From Magnaporthiopsis rhizophila (lineage: Eukaryota; Ascomycota; Sordariomycetes; Magnaporthales; Magnaporthaceae), in assembly GCA_003049465.1 (NCBI GenBank), contig PYSS01000033.1, positions 7,903 through 71,902 on the forward strand: a DNA stretch of 64,000 nt. The letters are read 5' to 3'. This document shows positions 31,822 through 43,389 of the stretch, piece after piece. The notes beneath the pieces are model-generated. The model was given only the letters and a program-made list of their open reading frames with translations. It did not search any database and had not been told where the DNA came from. Position numbers and translations under genes: made by a program. The first letter of the stretch is position 1; every line of letters starts with the position of its first letter.

Positions 31822-34800
31822 CTACGCAAGGGTAAAGCCCTGGCTGCCGTGGACCGCGCCCCAGAGCAGACGCGCCAGCTTCCCCTTGGACCTGTACCGG
31901 TAGAGCGTCAGGTGGTTGAAGCACGTCCGGGCCGACGGATACCGCCTACAGTCGGGCCCGCCGCAGACCAGGCGCAAGACCAGGTTGGCGGCCCCGGTGG
32001 CGGGGGTGCGGTCGCTGCCGGTGACGAAGAGGAGCAGCTTGCGCTGCTCCGAGGCCGACGCCTCCCCGAACAGCTCCCAGAACCAGCCCACCACCGGCTC
32101 CGTGCGGCCCGGGTCGGCGCAGCCCCAGCCGCTGTAGTCGGCCACCGTCCGCATCACGTCGACGTCGAGCGGCTCGTCGGACCCCTTGATCAGGCGCTCG
32201 ATCTCCTCGGGCCGGAAGAGCGAGAGGGCGCTGCCGTTGCACACGGTGAAGAACCCGCGCTTGAACGGCTCGAACTGGCGGGCGACGGCCTTGTCGAGGA
32301 GGTACCACACGTACGACTCCACGTACTCGTTCCGGTTCGAGTTGGTCACCGGCCTGTCCTCGCCCCTTGGGGTCAAAGGCACCCTGTCGATCGAGCCGTA
32401 CTTGTCCAGCTCGATGACGAATTCTTGGCAAAACGTCGACTCCACGTCGCCTTCGAACTCGAGCAGCTGCCTCAAACTCTGGGCGAGTCGGGGGCGGACC
32501 TCAGCCAGGTCGTCGAGCGTGTAGGCCCTGTCGGGCCTGTTCTGCCCCATGAGCGAAATGGGCGCGGCTGCGAGCAGCTTGCGGAACGCAAAGGGTGGCA
32601 GGGCAACGTCCAGGATGTCCAAGTTGTAGATGGCGAGGCCCAGCACCACCCCAACCAGGTAGTATTCCTCCGACGTCTCGAACGAGTACGGGTTGAAGTA
32701 GCAGTACCGCGAGTCGTCGTCGTAAACGAACAGGCCTAGATGTAGACAAAAGCTCCAGAGTCAGGCGCGCTTCCTGCCGTAAATAGAGGCGGTGACGGTA
32801 GAGGGGGGAGGAAAAGGGGGAAGGGGGAAACGTACCATGATCGGGGTTGAACAGGTCCCGGACCAGGAGGAGAAACCACTCCTTCCGGAGGCCGCCGGCA
32901 TCGATGCCGTCCTCACCCTTGAAAGTGATGCGGAGGGCCTTCTTGATGTCATCTGTCCCGTTGCCGATAACAGCGCTGACGGATTTCAAGCTATCCTCGA
33001 CAAGGCAGTCGCGGCGAACGCTGAGGTCGAGGTGCTGCTGGTGAAGCCCATTGTTCCTTCGCGGGTCGAAAATCTCATCCCGGGTCCTGTTGAGCATCTG
33101 CTGTGCCGTGTCGTACTTGAGGATACTCGTCTTGGCCCCCAGGCTCAAGAGGAAGGGATACTGGCAGAAGTTGAACTTGCCCTTCTCGCGTTCCCACATG
33201 GCAAATTCGGTCGTGAGGTCCGCGTCGTCGAGCTGCGTTGCGTAAAAGTCGGACGTCGGCATAAGCTGGCCGCGGGCAAGGACCATATCTCTCGCCCTGG
33301 CCGGCTCGGCGACGCCGCGATGCGCAATCGAGTGACCGCCCGAGCTGCCGGGGGGAGCGCGGGTGTTGTTTGCCGTGAATATGAGCGACATGGCACGAGC
33401 GGCAGCTTTTATCTGCCAATCTCCGTGCGCGATGACCCTCTGCTCGGCTTCTCTGCCCGACTGCACCAGGGCGGCGTGGAGAGCGGCGGCCGAGCGGCCG
33501 GCCGACACGTTAGGTATGAGCCCGCCCGTGACATCGACCTCGTGCTCTTCTTGCCTCCTCTGCCTTTGTCGCATCACACGGTATGCCAGGTGACCACCCA
33601 CAAGGTCCTTGGCTTGTATAAGCCGATTCTCCGGGTACGCCGCGAACCAGGACACGAGCCGACGGTGACACCTGTCGGATGAGTTGGCCAGAATGCCGAC
33701 CGCGCGCGCGATGATGTAGGAGAATTGTCCAATCGTGGGCGCATGGCCGCGACTGTGGATGCTCCGACCATAATGGCCCGTGAACACGCGACACCCGGCC
33801 GAGAGGAACGGGTTCGCCAGTATGATCAGCACGAATCGCAGGTGAGCCGCCCTCTTCATCGGCCGACCGGGGCGCATGAGCACCGCTTCGGTCGCCCGGA
33901 GCAGTAGCCTCTGTACGTGCTTTTGGGCGATCAGCATGTCCGAGTCCAGACTCCGAAGGGCGGAATCAGTGGCCGGCAGCAACAACCCGGCAGCGACCAT
34001 GCCGTCGTACACCCTCTTCCACGGCTGGGCAGCATTGATGATGGTGTAGTACCACTCCTCAAGGCCCTCCCACTCCATGTAGAAGGACGGGGGAGCAGCA
34101 GGAGACTGAATGAGGTGTCGGGTTTCCTCGACCTGAGACGGAGGACCGCCAAACGACTTGTTGAGAACCACGCATGATGTGAAGCACTCGACCAAGTAGT
34201 CCTCGAGAGGCTTGAATACTTTACTCGGGACTAGCTCACTGCCACGGGCACCAGAGGGCTGGAGAGACAAGACAATGAAGTGGCGCAAGCACGCCTTGAT
34301 CAACTGCTTGGTGTGTTCGACCGAGACTGGCCGCGCTGCAAGTGTAAAGGATCATAGTCAGCACAAGCCACTTGTGTCTAGCGGAGAAGGTGTAGACTGT
34401 GAGGCCTACCGAATTCGGACCCCTGGCCGTTGCGCTGCTCAAACTTGGGATGTCCGGGTTGTCTGAGGTCGATTGGCCCCAGATTCACGGCATGTAGATC
34501 GTTGAGCATCGCGCAGGTGGTGCACTCAAACTCGGAGGCGCCCCGTAGATGGTAAACATCGGAACCGCACGTCATGCACTCGCTTTTGATGATATCCCTA
34601 CTTCCACCCGATGGGCCATGGCCCCGACGTGCCGAGCCGATGGGTGCTAGGTCGTCGCTGTCATCGCTCTCTTTGGAGTCGGACGACTTTTTCTTTCTCT
34701 TCCCGGAGAAGAGGGAAGTCAATGGGTGGCTCATTGAGCGACCGTGTTGTGCTGGGCGGCGACGGGTTGTGCTGCTGCGACGGAAGTCGTCCGAATCCGA

Positions 34801-35028
34801 AGAGTCTACCTGGAGCTGCGAACCGTCGACAAACTCGAAGTCTGTGATGTGGTTTAAACTCCTGGAATGATGTGTAGGTCTTGAGGCGCCCGATCCTGTG
34901 CCGAGATGTGTAGGATGTGTACGACTGCTGGGCACGTTGGTGTCGGGTTGTAGGTATTGGTTGTGCTGGACATGAGGACTTGCTGGCGAGGGGAGTCGTG
35001 GGAGGGGCTTTTCCCGGAACTGCTCCAT
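31822..35028 (-). CDS. HECT-type E3 ubiquitin ligase, HUL4-like
   Basis: Three exons, 35028-34410, 34335-32836 and 32735-31822, 1010 aa. The N-terminus has EKPLPRLPSP, a Ser-rich region and a Cys pair pattern (CMTCGSDVYH, FECTTCAML), as in fungal HUL4 proteins. The HECT domain begins about residue 660 and includes ALRITFKGEDGIDAGGLRKE and WFLLLVRDLFNPDHGLFVYD across intron 2. The catalytic cysteine lies in SARTCFNHLTLYRY near residue 978, and the chain ends GSQGFTLA, as HECT lobes do. Introns are 74 nt (donor GTAGGC) and 100 nt (GTACGT). By family, it passes ubiquitin from E2 to substrate through the Cys. The start codon is the least certain part; an upstream exon is possible. Confidence 0.88.
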
Positions 35029-38000
35029 TTTGCCCCTTGCTCCTTCCCGAGGAGAGGTCTTTGCTCGCTGCTCTTTCCGTTCGAGGAGACTTGCTGTTGC
35101 TCTTTCCGTTCGAGGAGCCTGCCTGCACTTCTAGATGGGAGTTAATATGGTGCCCCTGGCAGTACATTTCCGTGCACCCGTCATTGACCCGAGGCCTTGC
35201 CCTTCGAGTCGCGAATTCGCTTCTGTCGGTGTGGTTCTCGTCGAGGTTCCAAGACAGGCTTGGCTGCCCTGGCGTCTCTCTACCAGAGAGCCGAGGGCAG
35301 GCGGGGGGGGGCAGCTGGAGAGACGCTCGTCGAAGGCAGTTGGTGGAAGGAGCAAAGGAAGGAGGAAAGAGCAGTCGGCCGGGCCTGCTGCATATGTGGA
35401 CGGTGCTCGAGCTCCACTCATGGGAATGGATTCAAGTGCGGAGGCCAGCCTGCCAAGGGGCAGCAGGGGCAGCTGGGCAGGCTGCGAAAGCGAGCAAGCG
35501 TCTGCAATACTATCGATCGTCCAGCTTTGAGTTCGGCTCGAGATGACGCAGGGTTGAACACGAGTTGACGGCTTGACTGTGCACGTTGATATTTCCTTTG
35601 TTCGCCTTTACGGAACAATAACCTTTGTGTCCGATCAGCACAGACGCACGTCAGGAGTCGGCACTCGACCCTGGCACCACGCTAGAGCCTGGGATCCAGC
35701 CAGCTTCCATTTGGAAAAGCCGAGTGTCGGATTGCCCATTTTTGACCGATCGCCTTGTCTTGCCCAGAAATTGCGACTCCTGCAAGGGCGAGAACATCCG
35801 GCGCACCAAACCAGGGCGCCAACGCGACGCGTGCCGTGATAGGTGCATCTCCAGGATCTTCGTGGATGTCTCAACTAGCATGTGCTAGGCACAGTATTGG
35901 TCCTGCATTACGTATCCCCACCGAGGACCCTGACCGTTGCCCAGACACGCAGCAATAGGTACCCCTGACATGCCCGCTCTACGTAATACGTAATTGGCCC
36001 CGCCCTTCCGCTCCTGTCAACTGTCGGCCGTGAGCTTTTCCCGGTGCCTGGTACCTTGCTGCGCACTCCGGAGACTCGGCCGCCGGAGAGTGTCCAAGGG
36101 TTCGTCTATCGCATATCTGCCTCTTGTGCCTTCTTGGCGAGCTGTGCTACCCGACCACGATCCCCCCAAAACGCAGCACAGCAGTTAGCATTAAGCGGTA
36201 GGCATACCACCACCACAACCACTGCCAAATATCTTGAATTTTTAACTCTCTTAAAGGTAGAAAGAGGCGGGTGCATTGTTTTTTCCTAATTTGGGTCGAG
36301 TTGATATTAATTTAGTCCGTGGGGGTGAGTTTGGTAGGAAAAAAGTGTACCGCTTAACTGCTGTGCCGCGCACTTTTTTTTTGAGGATCGTGCCGACGTA
36401 GATGCTACGTTTGAACTCGCAATCGTGCCGCTCAACACTGCTCTTGCTCCGATGTCGGCGAATTTGCTCATAGCCATACAACAACGGAACAAGGCCAGAT
36501 GCATTTTTATGATTGAGTTCAAAATGGAGCCACCAGGCACAGCGCACATGCTGCGTGATCGTTATAAAAAAAAACAAGCAGCCATCCTCCATCACCAACG
36601 TCAGGCCCGCCTTCAACCTCCGGTGTCCACGGGCACTGGCGTAATTAGGAGCACTTGTACATCCACCTTGTAGGTCGTCAGTTAGATAGCACGCGAGGCT
36701 TTGGGTTGCCTTTGCTAAAACCTTGGTGCGTGCCGCAGTCTCGATCACGACGTTGAATCTTGACCTAGCTTCGCTTTATAGACCGGCCCCGGCTCTCATC
36801 CCTCCCCTCCTGGTCACCACCCGTGCAGGATGCGGTAAGCACTGTGGCTCGAAATCCAAACGGCTCAAAGGTGGAGGCTAATCTGGACAGCTTCACGAGG
36901 GACAGGCGCTTGTTTGTCGAAAGAAAAAGAAAGATTACTAGCTGGACAAAAGTTCTTCATAAGCCGTGTCACATCCTCCCACCCTGCACTCGTATATGAC
37001 ACTGCTATTTTCCTGGCAACCTTCCTCGGTTTCCCCTCGCCCTCCTTCCTCCGACAGCTCACAGCTCGCGCTTTTGGCACGTACAAGATGGGCTTGCTGA
37101 GGGCAGGTATCCCATGGGACTCGGCTAGCCGTTGTTTATCTGTCACGGAAGCCAGCCTCTGCGTCCGTTTTAGTCTTGCCGCAGTGCCTGCCCGTCTGCT
37201 GCCGCTACTTCCAATTCTACTGCTGGCGCGACGAGTCGGGCGTAGATATGGCCGAGCTCTCGGCTGTGTCCGCGTTGGTGGTCTGGACGGTGTCTGTCGT
37301 GGCGCCGTGGGAAGCTGTGCTATTTCCAGATCCGACCGTGATGATACGTTCCAGCGGTGTAGCCGGCAGATCAGATTGGCAGGTCGGCAGGTCCAAGGCG
37401 GCCGGATTAATCCGCTGCAAAAGGCTCTGGATTTGATACTCGGCGTGCTGGGGCCTGGTCTGCCGTCCTGGAAGGGAGGGGACGAGAATCAACGGGCAGG
37501 GAGCTTTACTGTAGTGATGGTGTTGTTGCTGCATCTTTCATAACCGGATGCATGGCGCGTCTCGGACGGGGCTGCTGGGGAGCCCATTATCGCAACCTCC
37601 ATTGGTTCCTGCCTAGGCACCACCATAACCAACGAGAAGAAGGATGTGATGATCGAACGGTCGTGCTGATGCATGTTTGGTCAGCCTAAGCAGCAGCGCA
37701 TAAGCGTTTTCCCGGCGTAGAAGAGGTTGAGAGACTCGGTGATGGTGCTTGGCTCATGAACCATATGTCGACGCCGCGTCACAGGTAGCAGCAGTCCATG
37801 TCCGCGCCTGCAAGTTAGTAGCAGGGACTACGCACCCGAACTCTGCCAAAGCGCCGTGGCTGGAGTCACATACCTCAGATATATTTCCTCATTCTTTTCC
37901 TTTTCTGTCCCTCTTGCTCTCTTCCTAGTGTCCTGTATCTTCTCTTCTTGCAGCACGCAGGCCGTTGTACCATCCAGTCTGCGCGTATTACCAAGAGCGC

Positions 38001-38590
38001 TAGTCTTGTGCTAAACGGAGCGTCGTGTTATTGCTCCCAACCAGAAGCTGTAGCCCACCTGGGATGATCTGTTGTGATCATGTCCATGATATATAGGTGG
38101 CCTGCCCGGTAGGGTGTCGGATCGACACATTGAGGTCACCCGCATAAGATAGCAGCCGCCCAAGTCACCTTGATCAGTGTTATGGTCTACGCAGGTTCTG
38201 AGACCGGATTCTCACAAGATATGCAACAGTTAGGCCGGGACGAAATTGGCTCGAATTGTAGAGATGGGCCGAATGTGAGTATGCAAGAGCCTTGCCGGCC
38301 CCTGCCGAGACCACCAGACACTAGCAGGCCTCACTGTCCAGGTCTAACCGCCAAAGCCGCCATCGGCACAAGCTCGTTGACAACCGTAAAATAGGAGACC
38401 GCGTAATGCAAATGATTTTCCCCCGAGGATCGTAAAGTTCCAAAGTCCAAACTCCCCAAGCAAACCCATCAAAGTCCTTGACGCGTATTTTGTGCGTCCA
38501 TGACCGAAACAATTTCGACTGGACCGCTGCCACTGTCATCTCAGTGAGCGAGGGCAAAGCGGAACTCGCTGTCCCAATGTGGCGGGCAGT
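35029..38590. other. Long intergenic region, 3.6 kb
   Basis: HUL4 promoter at the left, eS10 3' flank at the right. Apart from the weak candidate at 37217-37534 (minus), no frame shows conserved motifs or joins into a gene model by eye. Several T- and A-runs and short CT-rich leader-like stretches occur near 37880-37945. Confidence 0.4.
37217..37534 (-). CDS. Hypothetical small protein, doubtful
   Basis: 105-aa frame starting MQQQHHHYSKAPCPLILVPS. The composition is protein-like: a Pro/Gln part with YQIQSLLQRINPAALDLP, then a Ser/Thr/Asp-rich tail (ADTAESSAISTPDSSRQQ). No domain, signal peptide or membrane segment is recognised. It stands alone with no supporting introns, and the opposite strand also carries a long open frame over the same bases. 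It may be chance. Confidence 0.2.
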   Translation of the reverse strand: MQQQHHHYSKAPCPLILVPSLPGRQTRPQHAEYQIQSLLQRINPAALDLPTCQSDLPATPLERIITVGSGNSTASHGATTDTVQTTNADTAESSAISTPDSSRQQ

Positions 38591-39287
38591 TTAGGACGGG
38601 GGAGCACCACGGCCACGACCGAATCCACCACGGCTAGAGCAAGTCAGCATTCCGTGCACAATCGTCATGCGGATTGGCCCCGCAGTGGGCACTCACAACT
38701 GAGGCTGGAACTCGCCGGGCGCACCACCACCCTCCTTGCCCTCGCCAGCATCACGGCGGCGGTAGCCACCATCACGGTCGCCGCGCTCGGGACGGTCACC
38801 ACCACGACCACGGCCGCCGAACGGCCTACGCTCGCGCTCGCCGTCGCCTCCCATCATGCCACGGGGAGGAGCATGTGACCGCTGCTGCTTGATGTGCGTG
38901 GCCGGGACGATCTCAGCCGGCAGGTGAAGCCACTCGCGGAGGTAGTCGAGTCCCTCGGGGGTGAGCGTGTAGTAGAAGTAGTTCCAGGAGTAGCGGGTCT
39001 TGACGAGACCGCGCGAGTTCAGCGATTGGCAGGCCTTGATGACATAGAGGTTCTTGACGCCGGGGATGTCGGGGTGCTCGGGCAGGTTGAAGTCCTTTGC
39101 CGCCACAAGAACGCCCTCCCGGAAGAGGTTCTGTGGTGTGGGTGGTTAGTAATGTCTGGCACTGCTGGTCGCTCACCAGCCGTCTTCCATTCTCGCGCGG
39201 CGCCCGCGCCCGCCAGAATGATGTCGCACGCCAGAATGATGTCCGCACCTCATGAATCGATCGGCGATCCGCTTTTGGGATAAGCAT
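38591..39287 (-). CDS. RPS10: 40S ribosomal protein eS10
   Basis: Three exons, 39287-39249, 39130-38697 and 38633-38591, 171 aa. Exon 1 is the 13-codon MLIPKADRRSIHE, exon 2 runs NLFREGVLVAAKDFNLPEHP through VKNLYVIKACQSLNSRGLVK and TRYSWNYFYYTLTPEGLDYL to LHLPAEIVPATH, and exon 3 ends FRGGFGRGRGAPPS. This is a full eS10 with its winged-helix core and Gly/Arg-rich tail. The intron after codon 13 is 118 nt (GTGCGG donor) and the last is 63 nt (GTGAGT). eS10 sits at the beak of the 40S head near the mRNA entry. The residue after IHE is Asn, where Tyr is usual. Confidence 0.93.
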
Positions 39288-40154
39288 GGCTGCTGCTGCT
39301 CGGGCGGTTCGCGATGGTTTCGATGTGCTGGAAAGGTCACCGGGTGATGAGGTCGCCGTCGTGGTTTTTCTGGGAGTGAAAAAGAAACCTCCTCTTTTCG
39401 AATTCCAATTTCCTTTCTGTGCGCTGCACTTTCCTCACGACTTGGTTCGCCCCGCTGGGGTGGGGCTGGGGTGGGGCTAAACCGTGTGGCAGACATGGAA
39501 AATGACGATAAACGCCCGCCGTCTAGGAGCACGACAACGAGTGGGAACACGGCCGTGATAACGATAGAAGCGAGTATTTAATAACAACAGGGACGGTAGT
39601 GGGCATGACGGAAGTGATCGTGGCGGGCGCGGCAGTCACCGTGACCGTTCACCCGGCCGAAAACAGTAGAGGAGAGGCATCCCGCCAGATGGCCGTATTC
39701 ATGAGTTCCTTGTCCCCTTAGTGACCTCCAGAAATACCATAGGCGGACATCACCGACCAGCTCCATTTTTAAAACGCTCTCGTAACTTCGATGGTAGACC
39801 CTCTCTGGCTTCTTGGCTTCGTTGGCAGGTGCATCGGCGGACCCGTCACCCCCTTATGTCTTCACTCCGTCACCAAAGGTTCGCCCTTGTCGCCAGTGGC
39901 CGCCTGCAAAGTGGCCTCTTGGAGGAGACATGGCATCGCCGAGACTTCGACATAGTATGTGCATACCTACCTAGGTACCTACCCCGACATCTGTAATGTA
40001 ACGGCGCGGTGCGGTCGGCACTGAGGCGTTGGGGAAATGGGCTCAGAGGTTCAGGGGCGAGGGTCGATGCTCAAGTCGAGAAATAAAAACCATTGTTCAC
40101 ACCACATTAAAACTTTTCTTCTTTGCAAGTTTGAACCAGCCAAACACTGCAATG
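39288..40154. other. Intergenic, eS10 promoter to repeat boundary
   Basis: eS10 promoter, GC-rich near the start, then AT-richer sequence with no recognisable gene. It ends at an A34 tract that borders the accessory region. Confidence 0.45.
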
Positions 40155-40190
<36 letters not shown>

Positions 40191-40315
40191 AGCTAGCCGG
40201 AGAGTCCTGTTGCCAGGCATCTCATCCGGTAGATTGCAAGCCGGAGAGTCCTGTTGCCAAGCGTCTCATCCGGTCCGGAGAGCTCTGTTGCCAGCATCTC
40301 ATCCGGTAACATTGC
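40155..40315 (+). repeat. A34 tract followed by three-copy minisatellite
   Basis: An A run at 40155-40188, then three units starting at 40197, 40241 and 40275. Each carries CCGGAGAG(T/C)(C/T)CTGTTGCCA and CATCTCATCCGGT or a near variant; unit lengths are 44, 34 and about 41 bp. The array abuts the 3' end of the broken C2H2 gene on the minus strand. Confidence 0.75.
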
Positions 40316-41960
40316 TAATCTGTAGACATCATGACGCTGGCAAGCCAGGGGCAAGCGCAACGCCAGAAGTCCAGACATGCAATGCTCACTCGAGCCTTCT
40401 CCTCTTCGACGGCCTGCCACCGGGGCCGAATCGAGACTTCTCGGCGACGGCGAGGAGATAAGGATCTGTCGCCCCAGTCCGCAATGGTCGTCGAGTCCGA
40501 ATCGCAGTCTGAGTCCTCTGAGTCCTCTGCCGGGTGATGCTCCTGCATATGGCGCACGAGATCGCCTCTGCTCGCATGAGTGTCTAGCGGGCAACCAAGA
40601 ACAGGGCAGAACCATGGCTCCTTTACCTGGGCCTCGAAGGGCTCCGTCCTGGCCCTTTTAAGCGCCTCAAGCTCTGCTTTGTGCTGCCTTGCCATATGGC
40701 ACCGGAGACCCTGGTTCGTCGCGTAGGGGCCCCACAGGCAACCGGGAACCTCGCAGCGGAACGGCCTGTCCGCCATAGCATTGGCCTCCTTATCGGCCCT
40801 GGCCGCCGCCCTGGCCTCCTTCTCGGCTGCTTTGACAGCTGCTTGGAAGGCTTTCTCGGCCAGGCTCTCGGCCGCTTGCTCGGTCCGGGCTTCGTCCCTC
40901 GCGGTACGTTAACCCGCGACCTGCTGTTCGTCAGTGCGGGCGATGCCCGCCATCAGCGCAGCACATTGCAGGGCAAGATCATACTGGGCTCCTTTGTTAA
41001 TACTGCCACCCGCGTGATGCGTATAGGATGGGTGGGAGCAAGGGATTACGATGGTTTGGATCGTATCTTTGGTCCTGTCAGTATAGAGAACCCAAACGGT
41101 TATGTCTTTAAAACGCTGGCCGTACAGAGGGAGTTTGTACAGCCGGATTTACTCTGCCATTTGGTCTCGAAGATCTGCTGGTTGGCTTTGCCGAACAACA
41201 CAACGAACTTACACAGGTACTGCGGAGCTCAGAATGGCTCTTTCGCGTCCAGAAAAGACGTTTGAAGGCCTGGCCTCCCAGCTCCGCAGTACCTGTGTGC
41301 CTTGCTGTACATGTTGCTAAATGCCTTCAGCAAGCTCGAATCGAACGGTGCATTGGCTGTTTCCAGCGGTGGGAGCATGCGGTACGGGTTGGCGGTCTTC
41401 CCAATCTGTTCTAAACAATGCCCGAGGTAATCCGTTGGAAGATCGGCAGCGCTAAAAGGAACGCTGGAGTCGCCCCTGGGAACGGTGTACGCCTGGCGTC
41501 GAGGGTAGGTGTCGAGCCAGAACGCATTGTCGCCGTCAAACCCGCTGCGGTTGAGCATCCGGATCGTGGCAGTCCTCTGCTCATGGACCAGCGCGTTCGG
41601 GGGGTCCCTCTTCGAAAGAGGGGGGTAGTGGAGATGGAGGACGAGGCCATCCACGTTGCCGCCCGCTTTGGTCAGGTCTTCGGCGGGTCCTGCCGCGAGC
41701 GCCTGGTCAGCATCACGAAATCTCACCCACGCATCCTCCAGCATCCGCTGGGCATTGGCTGGCGCCTGAGTGGCCCGCGCATTGAACACGTCAAGCTTCT
41801 GTATATACGGCACCTATACGTTAGCCTTCCGGATATAGAGCCGACTTTGGGAAAGCATAGCTTCCGGAAAATAGACAGCGGCGTGACTGTCATTGGCATA
41901 AACGGCATGTGCAATGGTGGTGCGTGACTCCGGGCAAGAGAAGGGATGGAACATTGCCAT
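40315..41960 (-). pseudogene. Broken gene ending in two C2H2 zinc fingers, unknown family
   Basis: Minus-strand pieces line up in order. (1) MAMFHPFSCPESRTTIAHA from 41960, then a GCTAAC..TAG acceptor at 41820 leading to VPYIQKLDVFNARATQAPAN and ~190 further residues. (2) An inverted repeat at 41211-41298, where this frame meets TGA just past KEPF. (3) A GTAAGT donor at 41212. (4) A further coding-like piece with ITVWVLYTDRTKDTIQTIVI and AQYDLALQCAALMAGIARTD. (5) A TAA at about 40912 in the same frame, then an Ala/Glu/Lys helix. (6) Two C-x4-C-x13-H-x4-H fingers (CEVPGCLWGPY; CPVLGCPLDTH) and an acidic tail to 40315. The TAA could derive from CAA by C-to-T change. A Met at 40776 could still start a 153-aa finger protein. 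No function can be given. Confidence 0.45.
41211..41298. repeat. 19-bp perfect inverted repeat, 50-nt loop
   Basis: Left arm 41211-41229 is ACACAGGTACTGCGGAGCT and the right arm 41280-41298 is its exact reverse complement. The arms could form a hairpin. The right edge of the left arm coincides with the stop codon, and its left edge with a perfect GTAAGT donor, on the minus strand. Confidence 0.85.
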
Positions 41961-43389
41961 TGCCACCTGGCGAACAACACAGGTGCATGTGGGAAGTGCA
42001 TTGTGGTAGGGGATGGGCTTTCCGGTGTAGAGGGAAACACAAGTTCGGGGAGGAAAAGTCAAGGGCGGGACGGCCGACAGCAGCGGATGCCGGTCAGGGC
42101 AATGGCCAAGGGGTATGATCATGGCTAGGCCGACCGCTGAGACATGCTTTGCTGGATAAGGGGCAACCAAGATCGTTCTAGGGATACCTAGGTAGGACTC
42201 GCCCCGGGAGGGGTGCCAGGGAAACCGCGTAGGGCGCAAGCAGAGGAAAGGGTGGCTATGGACGCTTGGAGTTCTTGCGACAGGGTGCGTCGGGCGCAGG
42301 AGGAGGCGAGAGTGGCGTGGAGTCTGCTCGCATGAAGGTAACTCGCCCGCCGCCGCTAACGCTACAGCCGACGCTGCCGCCGACTGCCGCCACGGTCCGT
42401 GACAACGACGACGAAACCAACTCGCCGCTGTCGCCGACGCTGCAGCCAACGTTGCAACTGACGCTACCGCCACCGATCCGCAGTAACAACGACGAGGCCG
42501 ACTCGTCCGCTATCGCCGCGGCCACCGGTCCGCGATAACGACGAGGCCAACTCGCCCGCTGCCGCCGATGTTCTGCTGCTGACATTGCAACGGACGCTGC
42601 CACTGACGCTGCCGCAACCAGTCCGTGATAACGACGACGAAACCAACTCGCCCGTTGTCGCCGCCGCCACTGGTCCGCGACAATAACGAGACCAACTCAT
42701 CCGCTGCCGCCGACGCTGCTACCGACGCTGCTGCCGACGCTCCGCCGATAACAACAACGAGAAGGACAGTGATAAAAAGAAGGATGACGACAAAGATAAC
42801 GGCATTGACGAAGGCGTTTCGAGGAGGAGTATAAACCGACATAGCGCGCGTTGAGGCGCGACTACGAGGACGTCGCCAAGAGCCTCAAGGCCTCGAAGCG
42901 GCAACGGCCGGCCGGCAAGAAGGCCGCCGCGAGAGGAAGCACCGGACGGCCGACCACCAAGACCGCGGCGCCGACAGCTACGCCTCGGGACGCTCAACGT
43001 CACCCTCCGGCCGGCGAGGCGGCGAGGACGCTCAAAAGGGGCGCCGCGAAAAGCGCCGGACGGCCGACCGAGATGGCGACAGGAGGGCGCGGCGCCTACA
43101 GCTGCGCCTTAAGAAGCTCAGCGTCAACCTCGACGACAACGAAGTCGACGACGGCTTCTTCGCTGCCGTAGGCCGCCGGACCGCGCTCGAGTGCCTCCAT
43201 GTGCTGAGCCACTGGTCCAATATAAGGAAAAGACCCACATACTGCGGGCCAGTGGCCAGAAGTGGATCCTGCCTCAGGCACGAGTTCGGTGCCAGGCGGA
43301 GATAGATGGACCGCCTCACTCTTTGGCGCCGACCAGAAGAATTCTCGACACTGGACCTAAATACCGGTCATCCTCTCGCTCCTTTCATC
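41961..43389. other. Accessory stretch with degenerate repeats and possible relics
   Basis: No intact gene. It includes the minisatellite at about 42390-42715. A Lys/Arg/Asp-rich open stretch follows on the plus strand (about 42740-43080). At about 43102-43290 a plus-strand frame without any ATG reads LRLKKLSVNLDDNEVDDGFF then AAVGRRTALECLHVLSHW, which looks like a former coding exon. None could be assigned. Confidence 0.35.
42390..42715 (+). repeat. Degenerate minisatellite with coding-like units
   Basis: Five imperfect units, near 42391, 42470, 42527, 42629 and 42675, share (G/A)TCCG(T/C)GATAACGACGA or close variants plus CCAACTCGCCCGCT. Read on the plus strand, units give VRDNDDETNSP or IRSNNDEADSS. 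Stops and frame changes between units mean there is no long protein now. Confidence 0.6.

Noticed and set aside
31645..32739. A 364-aa plus-strand frame starting in the purine tract
   Set aside because: The first part is a Lys/Glu translation of the purine minisatellite and the rest is antisense to the HUL4 HECT domain.
35755..35870. Cys-rich peptide resembling a Zn2Cys6 cluster (NCDSCKGENIRRTKPGRQRD)
   Set aside because: Spacing does not fit C-x2-C-x6-C, and there is no surrounding gene structure.
36914..37543. A 209-aa plus-strand frame with a hydrophobic start
   Set aside because: No conserved motif, biased composition after residue 90, and overlap with an equally weak minus-strand frame; not enough to call a gene.
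42256..42842. Overlapping minus-strand Val/Ser-rich frames as membrane proteins
   Set aside because: They are translations of the minisatellite on the less plausible strand, with repeats explaining their apparent hydrophobic periodicity.
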